A DNA stretch of 64,000 nucleotides from Protopterus annectens (taxonomy: Eukaryota > Chordata > Ceratodontiformes > Protopteridae), in contig NC_056749.1 of the NCBI RefSeq assembly GCF_019279795.1, positions 571,356,486-571,420,485 on the forward strand, given 5' to 3'. Positions 10,330-19,938 of the stretch are shown piece by piece. Under the pieces are notes generated by a model, which saw only the letters and a list, made by a program, of their open reading frames with translations, was not told the origin of the DNA and did no database searches. The stretch's first letter is position 1, and each line of letters begins with the position of its first letter. Position numbers and translations under genes: made by a program.

Positions 10330-12980
10330 TACTGCTGCTCAGTGCTAGGAGTTTAAATAAAAAATGCATCCTTGGAAGCACTTCTCACCATGGAGAATAC
10401 AGATGCATGTGCAGTCACAGAAACATGGTTCAGAACCATAGAAAGCACCCAGGTTGTCAAAGACTACAATGCCCTTCATACATTTCAATCCCTCTCATCT
10501 CAGAATAAAACAAAGGGAGGAAGTGTCTCAGTATTCATAAAGGACAAGTACACTGCTAGACTGGCCCAACAATATGACTCTTTTGAGATACTCCACACCC
10601 AACTAACCATAGGTGCAATGCCCCTATCATAGCCTTGCTAGCTACAGATCCCTTAACATGAGTCCAGAAAACCACACCTCCTACCTAAACCTACTGGAAG
10701 AACTTAACATTCAGCCCAACACCATACTTATGGGTGACTTCAACTACCCCTCCATAAACTGGGAGACTTATACAACTCATAATTCACTTGCCCAAAGGTT
10801 TTTGGACTTCATCAATGCAAACACCCTGGAGCAACTAGTTAGCTCCCCAAATAGAGATAAAACTCTCTTAGACCCAGTACTCACAAACATGGGGGATGCT
10901 GCTCCTTCCTGTGCATTAACTTCCTCCTGGTAATTTCTATCTGACCACAAAAGTATCTCTGTTAGTATTAAAACTAACCTATAACCACTGTCAAGCTCCA
11001 AACCTGTTCAGAACTTTGCTAAAGCCAATTACCTTCAAATAAATGACAACTTAAAAACTTCCAAGGCCCTCCAAACCCAGATGACACTGAGGCCTCCTCT
11101 GAGCTGCACACAAAAGCACTGTACAACCACATTCATTGCTGTACAGAGGAGGCAGTACTTGTCCAAGTCAAACCTATGATTACTGGCAAAATAAACCACC
11201 CTGGTGGACCCCTAGCATAAACACGCTATTCAACAAAAGGAAAAAATCCTGTCCAAAATCAAGAAGGAACAGACAAATCACTGCAAAAAGACACTCACCA
11301 GTCTAAACAAATTAGACGGCTGGTCAAATCTGCCAAAGCAAATTATGAGGCAAAGATTGCCTCCCAGGTGAAAGATAACCATAAGGCTTTTTTTTTTAGT
11401 TATGTTCGTAACCTTGGGAAATGCTCAGCAGTGTGCAGAGTTAATCAAGAACGGCAACACTTATACCCAGCCTGAAACTATAGAAAACCTGCTGGCTGAC
11501 AAGTTCAGTTTAACCCCCCCCCCCCCCATCACCTCCTACTACACTCACAGAAATACTTGCAACCATCCCCTAACAGAATCTATCAGGGCCACTAGAACCC
11601 CCCCCTTTAACCACAGCCTCTGAACAGCTTTTTTCCAGAGGAATGGAGGACTGCAAAAGCCACCCCTCTCTCTGCACAAGGGGGGCCCATCAACTGCCCC
11701 AGAGAACTACAGACCCATAAACTTGTCCAGTCTTATCTGCAAGGCCACTGAGAGAATTATCATGGACCTGATCAATAATGACATAGGAACTCTCCAAAAA
11801 CTGGACTAGACCCAATCTGGCTTTGTCAAAGGGAGGTCTTGCCTGTTCAGTCTGGTGGACTTCTTTGAAAAATTCACCAGGGCCATGGATGAGGGTAAAA
11901 CTTATCTAGACCTGGCCAAGGCTTTCAAGACAATCCTCCACTCAGGGGTCACAGATAAACTTACTAAGTTAGGCATAAACCCCTACATCATCAGATGGAT
12001 AGCCAACTGGCTCACTGACAGGATGCATGTTTTCCAGATAGGCTAATTCACTCCCGATAAGAAACCTGCTACTAGTGGTGTTGCACAAGGCTCAGTGCTG
12101 GAATCTTTCCTGTTTGGAATATACTTCTCTGAAGTGAAGACTAATGTTGGAGGCCTCTGGCTCACTAAGTGTGCTGTCAACTGTAAGCTGGATGCAATCA
12201 CTGAATCTTCAAACGATGCTGAAATCCTACAAACAGGCCTAGAAATGGCAAAAAACTGGTGCCAAAACCATGGTCTGAGAGTAAATGCTAAAGAATGCAT
12301 AACCATACCCTTTGATAAATCAGATAACCCTGCAAATTATAATACTGATTACACACCACTAAAAGTAGATGCAGTGATGAGGGACCTAGGAACACAGATA
12401 GATAGTAACCTAAACTTTGATCAGGTAGCTACAGTAGTGAGAAAATCCTTATGTGCGGCTCACCTTATAAGTAAAGGCATGGCATTAAGATCAAAGGAAG
12501 TCATAGTGCCATTGTACTCAGCCCTCATCAAGCTCATAATCAAGTACAATGCTCCCTTTTGCATGTACCTAATCAGGCACTTATACCAACTGGAGCAGCC
12601 TAGAGGTTTCTCACTAAAAAATACAAAGAGCAAGACAAATATCTTATGCAGACCGATAAAAGGCCCTAACCCTTTACTTTGTCTCATATCATGTATTGAG
12701 AGGAGACTTATGCCTGACCTACAAGGCACTGCCTGATCCAGCCTGATGAAAATATTACATATTCGCAAGAATAATTATACAAGGGTAATGTGTTTGATGA
12801 ACCTGAACCTTATTTGTGACTCTAACAAAACTTGCTTGAGAGACAGACTCATATTCTAAAGGTTACCTTGTCTATAGAATAAACTTTTCACCTTCATAGA
12901 ACAAACGGCATCCCTCACTCTCTTCAAAAATAATTTAGATAAATAGATGGGGAACCATAAATTCACTCCTGGGGTGCTGC
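10330..12980 (+). pseudogene. CR1-like ORF2 (endonuclease-RT), heavily broken
   Basis: Endonuclease blocks: NTDACAVTETWF (10385) and ILMGDFNYPSINWE (10720). RT blocks: ENYRPINLSSLICKATERI (11705), TQSGFVKGRSCLFSLVDF (11810), TYLDLAKAFKTILH (11900, RT block A), IIRWIANWLTDR (11985), GVAQGSVLESFLFGIYF (12080) and KAFLWNKLP-type C-terminal region remnants. Several stops and frameshifts and a C homopolymer (about 11514-11527) interrupt it. A related copy lies on the minus strand at 30520-32260. Confidence 0.75.
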
Positions 12981-13230
12981 TCATGTCCCTTGTGGACAAA
13001 AGCAGTCTATAAAATGACTCAGGACTCCAACACCCAAAGGCCCACTACCCTGATACTACCCCATCCCATATCTGGAGAATTAAGATACAATATTGTCATA
13101 TCCTGGATATTATTGGCTAGGCCTGTAATGGCTCTTGTGAGATTAGCCTAGTAATTATGAATGAACCTATGGATGAACTGAACTCTAGGTAAGCAAAATA
13201 AAATACAATACCAAAGAAAAAAAACAAACA

Positions 13231-13619
13231 AAAAAAACCAACAGGACACTTATCTGATGGCTATGTACTCAGCACAGCAACAAACCATTCAGACCAATGA
13301 GTGACAATGACATTTGGACTGGCAGCAAAAAACATTCTTGGTAACTGTGTCTGTACATCATTTTCATGGCCTACGTCATGTGGGAAACATATGTGTGACA
13401 TATGGAGCACCCAAGATCATAACGCTTTGGTATACTGGCCTATTTTCGGGTTGCTCCAGGTGGGATGTCCCTATTGTAAAAAATACTGCAACAGTAATAT
13501 ACTCAGATGTCTTGATGTCAGTCAGGGCATACTTTGGCTTTAGGAGGAAGGAAACATTCTCTGGTATTTGGGCTAACCAAGGGCTTCCATATCAGTAAAT
13601 CTCATCAGTTATGACTGCA
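13231..13619. other. Stretch without a recognised gene
   Basis: Short open frames only (up to 94 codons), with no family resemblance. Some text, such as 'ctgtgtctgtac' near 13350, resembles the tandem repeat that follows. Confidence 0.4.
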
Positions 13620-14130
13620 ACAGTGAAACACAAAAAACATCATCTGTGTTTTCGTAGTTTGGTAGAAATGTTTGCTGAATGGGGACTCTTCTAGCAGTTC
13701 ACAACATAGTAGATAGCAAATGCATGACTTAACAGTAAGAAACTGTGTTTTATATGTTCAGACAAACGTGCAGTGCTTGTAAGTAACCCAAGTTTTTGTA
13801 CTTTGGCAGGAAAATTATGGCTGACCATCATAACAGTACATAAGTGAGAAGTGAGACAACTGCAAGCAACTGTGTTTCCTGTAGTATTTTATCAGAAATG
13901 TTATGTCCGGCTGGTTATTGAGTGTTTTGGAAATTCACAGCCAAGCAGTAAATAGGGGCCAAGTGTAAGAAACTGTGTTTTTGTAGTTTAGCAAAGAGTA
14001 TCCAGCCAATCATGGAGTGGCCTGGCTGTTCACAGTACAGTACTATACATGAGATAAGCAGAACAGCACTAAGAAACTGTGTCTGGGTGTTTGGTGGCAG
14101 TGGTGGTGATATTCTCAAGGGACAATGGTC
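13620..14130 (+). repeat. Degenerate tandem repeat, units of roughly 100-130 bases
   Basis: The phrase 'aactgtgtttttgtagttt' and variants recur near 13642, 13739, 13868, 13968 and 14072. Each is followed by diverged text containing 'ggctgttcacagtac' or similar and a 'taagaa' closing phrase. Units are diverged and uneven in length. Boundaries are approximate. Confidence 0.5.
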
Positions 14131-14590
14131 TCTTAAGCTGGAACTACTATTCTATCCTTTCCTCAATTGCTCAGTCTTTCAAATTCTTACATAAAAAGGT
14201 TACCCTGTTTTGTCTGCCCTACCCTCCTTCATATTTTCTAACACTGTCAGAATTGTTTTAGCAGTGCATTTCAAGTATTCACTGCATTCATATCCCTTTT
14301 GGAAAACAACCATACTTGAAATTCCCCATTAGACTTGCCATTTCCCAGTGTAGGGCATTGCGCTTTTGTATTAGAGTAAACATTTATGCACTCAGACCAC
14401 CTGTTGTTTGTTTTGCTGCTGTGAAGGTATCAGAAGATCTAGTCTGTCTTCAAGTGAGTGCACAGTCAAATGTCTTTAGCTTTTGCACCAGAATAATCAG
14501 CAATGTTTCCAATAAAGCAAAGGTAAAGAATCAAATTCTCTACTTTACATGGGGCTTCATACATTTCCAATGGATATAAAATCCCAAGAT
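14131..14590. other. Stretch without a recognised gene
   Basis: AT-rich DNA with an 87-codon frame and no recognisable domain. Confidence 0.4.
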
Positions 14591-14606
14591 ATATTCCTAC
14601 AGATGA
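14591..14606 (+). repeat. Left target-site duplication of SINE-1
   Basis: atattcctacagatga, matching 14957-14972 (atatttctacaaatga) at 14 of 16 positions. Confidence 0.7.
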
Positions 14607-14956
14607 GGGGCAGTCACAGTGTTGCAGCAGTTAGCATTGTAACCTCACAGCAATAGGTTTTCCAGTTCATTTCTCAGCTGGGGAGTCTGCATGTCCTCCC
14701 TGTGGTCGCATGAGTTTCCTCTGGGTGCTCCGGTTTCCTCACACACTCCAAAGACATGCAGTAGGTGGATTTGACACTCTGAATTGGCCGTAGGTGCAAG
14801 TGTGTGTGAGAGTGAGTGGTACAGATGAAATACCATGGCAGGGCTAGCCACCTGGTGGTGTAAACCTTGGCTCAAGATGATTGTCACTGTTGAAGTGACA
14901 CTCCGACCCCATGTGCAAAATGGGGAAAAAAGGACTAAGGATGGCTGGATGACTGG
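14607..14956 (+). mobile_element. tRNA-derived SINE (SINE-1)
   Basis: A 350-bp short interspersed element. The head resembles the tRNA-like 'agtggttagcactgtcgcctcacagc' family (here gcagcagttagcattg...cctcacagc) with a B-box-like region near 14655. The conserved body 'gggtgctccggtttcctc' (14726-14743), 'ccaaagacatgcag' and 'tctgaattggcc' is widespread in fish and amphibian SINEs. It ends in a degenerate (ATGG)n tail (14938-14956). A near-perfect 16-bp target duplication flanks it. Confidence 0.8.
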
Positions 14957-14972
14957 ATATTTCTACAAATGA
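14957..14972 (+). repeat. Right target-site duplication of SINE-1
   Basis: atatttctacaaatga, pairing with 14591-14606. Confidence 0.7.
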
Positions 14973-16253
14973 AGCAACAACAAGATATCCCGTAACTCTA
15001 GGCAAACACATACTGTCTGAGAAAGGTGATAAACACATAACTGATGGGCAGGAACAGGACATCTCCAGGTGCTAACAACTTGAAGAATGGAGAGAAGCAG
15101 GGTAGAGTGTGAACTGCTATGACCTTATGTTGTTAGATCTTACTACTTGGAAAGGATGTCATAAATGCAAAGGGATGATAAGAATGCAAGAACCTTTTGT
15201 CTGGGCCCCACAGTTGCTGCTCCTTTTTTATGTCCATTTAGGACACAGGATGAGCATTACATGAACAGAAATGAAAGTGAATATCTGAAAGGCACAATCC
15301 ACCTGACCCAGTCTGTTATAAATATGATTCAAATTCTGAATGAAAGTAAGTAAAGAACAAATATTATAATAATGAAGACTTGTTTAGTCAGTGCAATTAA
15401 GTTCCTAAAGCTACTATGTACATATTCATACATGTCATCTTATAGTGGCTTTTCATTAGGCATACTATTGTAAACACTGCAAATGGACCATACCTCCTTG
15501 CATTTAAGACCATTCACACAATTCTCTTATATGTTAGGATTATAGATATTTGACAGGTTTTGTGAGGACCATTACTCTTCAGAATCAACCACTGCATCAA
15601 CCACTGAAAGCTAACCCCCACCTATGTCTAACAAAATGAGCTTACATGTGACAGAAACAAAATTACTTCTGCTTTTTCAAGTTTCTATTGAAGCAGAGGA
15701 ATACAAAGTTGTGAGTTCATAATATACTGTTTAGCAAATTAACTTTATAATTTAAAAGTTCCTCCTACAATTATCAGTCATACAAAAATTATTTCTGGAC
15801 ATGGCCATACTTGTGAAGTTTACAATCAGCACATATTATTCCGTTCACTTCTTGCAGCTATGTTTCTTCTATTAGATATTGACAATTAAGACACATTTCT
15901 AAAAGCAGCCACTGAGAGCCCTGTTTCAGTGGGATTAAATACCTACTGCATTTCTCTACGCTTGAAGGTATCCTTTCATATAAATTTAGTAAACAGTACA
16001 ATCACTTTTTGTCAATGGTATGACATTTATCAGTCAAAACAGTTCAGAAAGTCATTCCCATAAGACAACTGCATTGCTTGGCTCCACAAAGGCTCATTAA
16101 GATCCAAATGTAGTAACAACAGATCCATTTACATTTTGTTTTTATATGTAAACTAAAAGCTATGTGTTTGTAACACTGCACTGCTACAACTTCATCTGCT
16201 TCGTATAATGCACATGGCTGGCTTGGCTCTGAATGCAGACAATGGCGCTATTG
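14973..16253 (-). other. Probable 3' UTR and downstream flank of SLC39A9
   Basis: No coding region is seen. The part adjoining 16253 must be the 3' UTR because the SLC39A9 stop is at 16254-16256. I could not place its end: no clear minus-strand AATAAA was found here. No transposon is recognised in 15000-16250. Confidence 0.55.
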
Positions 16254-16490
16254 TCAACCATCTTGAAAGCCAAGTGACAGTAAGACTGGAATGGTGAGTC
16301 CTATTATTAGGGTTAGACTCTCAAGGGCAGTCATTCCTTTCTGTCCATAGCCAGCTGACCCATGACTGTGAGACACTCTGTTGCTAGCTTCAGGTAAAAC
16401 GTGCACAGTTGCAACATACAGAAAGGTCCCAGCAGAAAACAGCATTCCCATTCCTGTTGCGTACAGTCTGTACTGCGACGTTCCACCAGT
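16254..16490 (-). CDS. SLC39A9: SLC39A9 (ZIP9 zinc transporter), last coding exon
   Basis: C-terminal 78 codons plus TGA (16254-16256). ZIP9 is a multipass zinc importer of the Golgi and plasma membrane, also reported to act as a membrane androgen receptor. The exon reads on from the previous one in phase 0 and contains GMGMLFSAGTFLYVATVHVLP, which matches the vertebrate family, including the membrane-embedded H-V-L-P-E. A variable His-containing loop (SHSHGSAGYG) and the last transmembrane helix (LTLIIGLTIPVLLSLG) follow, ending GFQDG. The acceptor 'tttcctatgcag' precedes codon ACT at 16490. No disruption is seen, so the gene is probably functional. The intron to the preceding exon is 9616 bases and holds DIRS D3, a CR1 fragment and a SINE. 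Confidence 0.93.
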   Translation of the reverse strand, partial: TGGTSQYRLYATGMGMLFSAGTFLYVATVHVLPEASNRVSHSHGSAGYGQKGMTALESLTLIIGLTIPVLLSLGFQDG

Positions 16491-16919
16491 CTGCATAGGA
16501 AAATATTTTAAATAATAAATTAGTACTGTTTACTGTTCATCAGCTTCATTATTAGTCTTCAGTGCAATATTAGCAACAAAGCCAGACAGAGAAGATCTTC
16601 AAAAGAAATACACAGCATAACTATTAGGCATGAGTCATCACAGAAAGCTCAGAGATCTCATAAATATGCTGTTTACTGACATACCTTTGCAATCTTATGT
16701 ACATACATACAAATATTTCACACGCAGTTAGCAATATCCCTCTAATCTGCCAATATACCAAAAAATAATTCCCATAAGTGTCTGAATTGTTCTTAAAAAT
16801 ATCTTAGCTAGTGCCTGACTTATTTAGTATATCTCTCAATTCTATATAAGCTTCTACATAGGTTGTCTGATGATTCTGTATTACTTTTTGATGATCCCAG
16901 ACACTCCCAGAAGTAGTTT
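16491..16919 (-). other. SLC39A9 intron without recognised elements
   Basis: AT-rich intron next to the last exon's splice acceptor (cag at 16491-16493, minus strand). No coding or mobile element recognised. Confidence 0.5.
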
Positions 16920-16990
16920 TCCTTAAATGCCCTTACATACCCGAAGAAGGTCTCCTCTTAAATATATGTACGATACACTGTATGAGTTCA

Positions 16991-17008
16991 GATATTTAAG
17001 TCTTTCAT
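16991..17008 (+). repeat. Left target-site duplication of SINE-2a
   Basis: gatatttaagtctttcat, an 18-bp perfect match to 17238-17255. Confidence 0.9.
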
Positions 17009-17237
17009 GTTTGTTTGTGTCTTTCGGCTTTTCCTGGTTAGGGGTTGCCACAGCGGAACTCCGGTCCGCTAATGATTGGCAGTTGATTTTTACGTACCGG
17101 CTTGTCAGGCCTGACGCACAACCTTCAACGAAGGTACTCCCATTCAAGCATGTCTCCACGCAGAAGACACTCTAGCTGAGAATCAAACCAGACAGCGTCT
17201 TACTGTGAGGCGACAACGCTACCACAGCACCACCACC
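17009..17237 (-). mobile_element. tRNA-derived SINE with an RTE-like tail (SINE-2a)
   Basis: Reads on the minus strand: a tRNA-like head (gtgctgtggtagcgttgtcg, then cctcacag and a B-box-like ggtttgattctcag), a body (tgtggagacatgc type; ggttgtgcgtcaggcctg) and a 3' end ccgctgtggcaacccctaac / ggaaaagccgaaag. That 3' end nearly matches the 3' end of the RTE at 9429-9465. The tail is (ACAAAC)n-like. A perfect 18-bp duplication flanks it, showing insertion by target-primed reverse transcription into a CR1 relic. Confidence 0.85.
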
Positions 17238-17255
17238 GATATTTAAGTCTTTCAT
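17238..17255 (+). repeat. Right target-site duplication of SINE-2a
   Basis: gatatttaagtctttcat, pairing with 16991-17008. Confidence 0.9.
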
Positions 17256-18427
17256 AATAACTTAAAATTTTCACATCCATGGATGCCCTTGCTATATTTC
17301 TGCTGTACTCTTTCCAATTTACTCATGCTTGTTTTCTTGTAAGGTTTCCATATTGCTATTTCATACTCTGGTTTGGGTCTAATTTAACTTGCACACAATG
17401 GTTTCATCATTTCATTTTTCCTAGACTGTACACTGTTTTATAACCTATAGTTTCATAATTATTAGCCAGTTGATTGATATGATTTGTAAAACTCAAAGGA
17501 GTACCTAGATTTTTAAATGAATCTACAGTTTAAATCACTGTGTACTGTATTAAATACTCACCTTTCAATTTACATCTTCCAAATTGCATATGCTGTGTTT
17601 TTGATGTATTCATCAGCATATTATTCTCCTGAGATCAAAATGTCAATTTAATCTACAGACATGTTCACATGTCCTGTCTCTAACAAATGTACTTATTCTC
17701 AGGTCATCTTAATACATATTATAGAACACCTCTGATGAAAAAAGATAGATCTGAAAGAGATAACCTAAATGAGTATGGACTTAGGAGACAGTCCTGTAGG
17801 ATACCCTGACAGTAACCTAGAATTTTGGTTGTCCAGTTGCTGTAACATACTTAGCAAGTCATATTTGTAAGCCACACAGCTGCCCATCTTATCATGATTG
17901 CATCAAAACCTACTTGTTCTAATTTACTGATCAGTGTTTTGTGTTTGACCCTATCAAAGACTGAAGTTAAGTCTATATAAATTACATCACAGCACAATTT
18001 TTCATTTATATCTGTTATTGCATTGTTATAGAGCATCATGTTACAGGTGGTAATAGATCTATTTTCAACATATGCATGCATTGCTGATATATGGTTTCAA
18101 CTTCCAGCCTTTACAATTCTGACAATAATTTATCCAACTAACCTTCTCCATTATTTTTCCACAACAAAAAAGGAACTTATGGGTCTGTATGACTCTGGGT
18201 TTATCCTATTCCCCTTCCCCTTAAAGAAGGGTTTAACAGGTACCATGTTCCAATCTTGAGGAAATTTCCCCGTCCTTAAATGATCAAGTGAATAATAGAT
18301 ATAATGGAACTGTAAGTTCATGCTACAGTGTTCTCGGGTCATTATTAATAATTCCATGTCCTCTCTGTTTCATTTGGGTCCAGTTTGCATAACTCTTTTT
18401 CAGTATAATCTAATGTAATTTCAGTAT

Positions 18428-18645
18428 AGTACAGTTGTGTACACTTACCATAAATGTAGAAGTTCAAGTGTATTCACTGTTGCAGTCATCACACTTGGGT
18501 TATCCTGCCAGGGGTAGCCCTCAGTTGGGCCGAATACCAGAGGCTTAGTATTTCTGCGTCAGTGGCTGTTGCTCCAGGACTGATGTCAGGTCATCAGTGG
18601 TATAAAATCAGGCAGCCAATGCTATTACATCAGTTTTTCTTGCCC
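18428..18645 (+). repeat. Left (3') inverted terminal repeat of D3
   Basis: From agtacagttgtgtacac to tttttcttgcc. After about 35 end-specific bases it is the inverted complement of 23622-23806, including the 'ggtagccctcagttggg' and 'ggtataaaatcaggcagcc' blocks. The TATA box at 18601-18607 points rightward, antisense to the element's genes. Confidence 0.85.
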
Positions 18646-18794
18646 CAACTGTCAGGAGCCCCCAAATAGGGAGCTAGGTTATGGTGGAAGAACACCACCA
18701 GCAAAAAGTAAATACCAAAAATTCCCTGTAAGGAGAGAGGAAGAGAGAGACAGAGAGAGAGAGAGAGAGACAAGGGGGATGGACGTGGGAAACC

Positions 18795-18900
18795 AGGACT
18801 GCAACAGTGAATACACTCGAACATCTACATTTATGGTAAGTATACACAACTGTACTATGTTCTTTGTGTTTCACTGTTGCAGCCATCACACTTGGGTTGA
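18795..18900 (-). repeat. Internal complementary region (ICR) of D3
   Basis: Its left half (catttatggtaagtatacac, then aactgtactat) is the reverse complement of the element's left tip. Its right half (atgttctttgtgtttcactg, then ttgcagccatcac) is the reverse complement of the right tip. The two halves meet at 'gtactatgttc', which is the sequence expected at a circle junction. DIRS elements are thought to use this region as template to complete their ends. Confidence 0.85.
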
Positions 18901-18931
18901 TTCCCAAAGCTGAAGAAAAGGGTGGAGGCAG

Positions 18932-19925
18932 TCAAGAAGACTGGGGGCTGGCTAGGATGCCCTGCAAGACTGCGGTAGCAAAGCCTGCCCTGGATTTGGA
19001 GAAGATAGGCAGGTGGTAATGCTTGGTGAAGGTATGAACAGAAGTCCATGTTGCACCCTCCAGGATGTCCCTGGCAGGGACCCCTCTGAGAAAAGCTGCA
19101 GAGGTGGAGGTTGCCCTGGTGGAATGCATCCTGACCCCCTTTGGGGGAAGTTTCCCATGCGGTTTGTAGCAGAAATGGATGCAGTGTGCTATCCATTTGG
19201 AGATTGTTTGTTTTGATATGGCCTTGCCCTCTGCCCCTGCTGCGAAGCTGACTAGCAATTGGTCAGTTTTTCTAAAAGATTTAGTCCTATTCAGATAGAA
19301 TCTGAGCTGTCTGTGCACATCTAGACAGTGCAGAATCCTTTCCCCCTTGTTTTGTGGGTTAGGGAAAAAGGTGGGCAAATGAATGGATTGGTTGAGAGCC
19401 ACACTGGACATCACTTTAGGCATGAAGGATGGGTTAATCCTGAGGGAGACCCTGTCAGCATGGAAAATGATGAAGGGCACTACAGCCATGGTGCTTGTAG
19501 CTCTGAAACTCTTCTAGCTGAAGTGATGCCCAGAAGCAAGACTGTTTTCCAAGAGAGGAATTTTAACTCTGCTGAAGCTGCAGGCTCAACGGGGGGTAGG
19601 GTGAGCTTTTCCAACACAAAGTTAATGTCCCAAGCTGGGGCAGGAGCTATTCTGGGTGGCCTTAAGTTGTTAGCCCATCTTAGGAGCTGTTTGATGAGAG
19701 GGTGTGAGAAGAGAGGTGGCTCTGTGCTGTAATGAGCAGAGATGGCAGAGGCATAAATTTTAATAGAAGAGAAGGATAGACGCCTGTGCTGTTTCGGCTC
19801 CCTTAGCCTGGATCCAGGTGCAAAACCTTTTCCACTTGTCAGCATAGGATTTTCTAATGCTGGGGTGTTTGGCCTCATGTATAGCATCCAGGACTTGTTT
19901 GCTTAGGCTGGCAGCTGGAGGAGAG
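18932..19925 (-). pseudogene. Tyrosine recombinase of D3, frameshifted
   Basis: Integrase-like enzyme that would insert circular cDNA. The N-terminal domain has SLSKQVLDAIHEA, HPSIRKSYADKWKRFCTW (about 19920-19790), then SFSSIKIYASAISAHYSTEP and WDINFVLEKLTLPP. The catalytic Arg is in ITSARRVSELQ (near 19500). A frame change near 19487 leads to FIIFHADRVSLRINPSFMPK, NPQNKGERILH, HSTRATSTSAAF (catalytic H-x-x-R, near 19105) and the terminal TFTKHY with the nucleophile Tyr (near 19020). All catalytic residues are visible but spread over three frames, so it is inactive. Confidence 0.85.
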
Positions 19926-19938
19926 GTCAGGGAATAAG

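Larger units (their letters stand above)
9494..13230 (+). mobile_element. Degraded CR1-like LINE with two ORFs
   Basis: A non-LTR element read left to right: remnants of ORF1 with a lipase/esterase-like domain (9778-10265), ORF2 with endonuclease and RT (about 10330-12980), a 3' UTR and an A-rich end (ataaaatacaatacc, then aaaaaaaacaaac, near 13200-13230). Many stops and frameshifts are present, so it is old. The presence of an esterase ORF1 favours the CR1 clade. Confidence 0.8.
16920..18360 (-). mobile_element. CR1-like LINE fragment, RT and C-terminal part
   Basis: Read leftward. Frame 18357-18151 has KPFFKGKGNRINPESYRPIS. Frame 18081-17851 has VIYIDLTSVFDRVKHKTLISKL (RT block A) and MIRWAAVWL. 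After a decayed interval the C-terminal block appears, with LERVQQKYSKGIHG near 17320 and, split by the SINE insertion, YYERLKYLNSYSVSYIYLRGDL (17265-16950). This order is typical of CR1-like ORF2. Several stops and shifts make it a relic. SINE-2a at 17009-17237 interrupts it and is younger. Confidence 0.75.
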
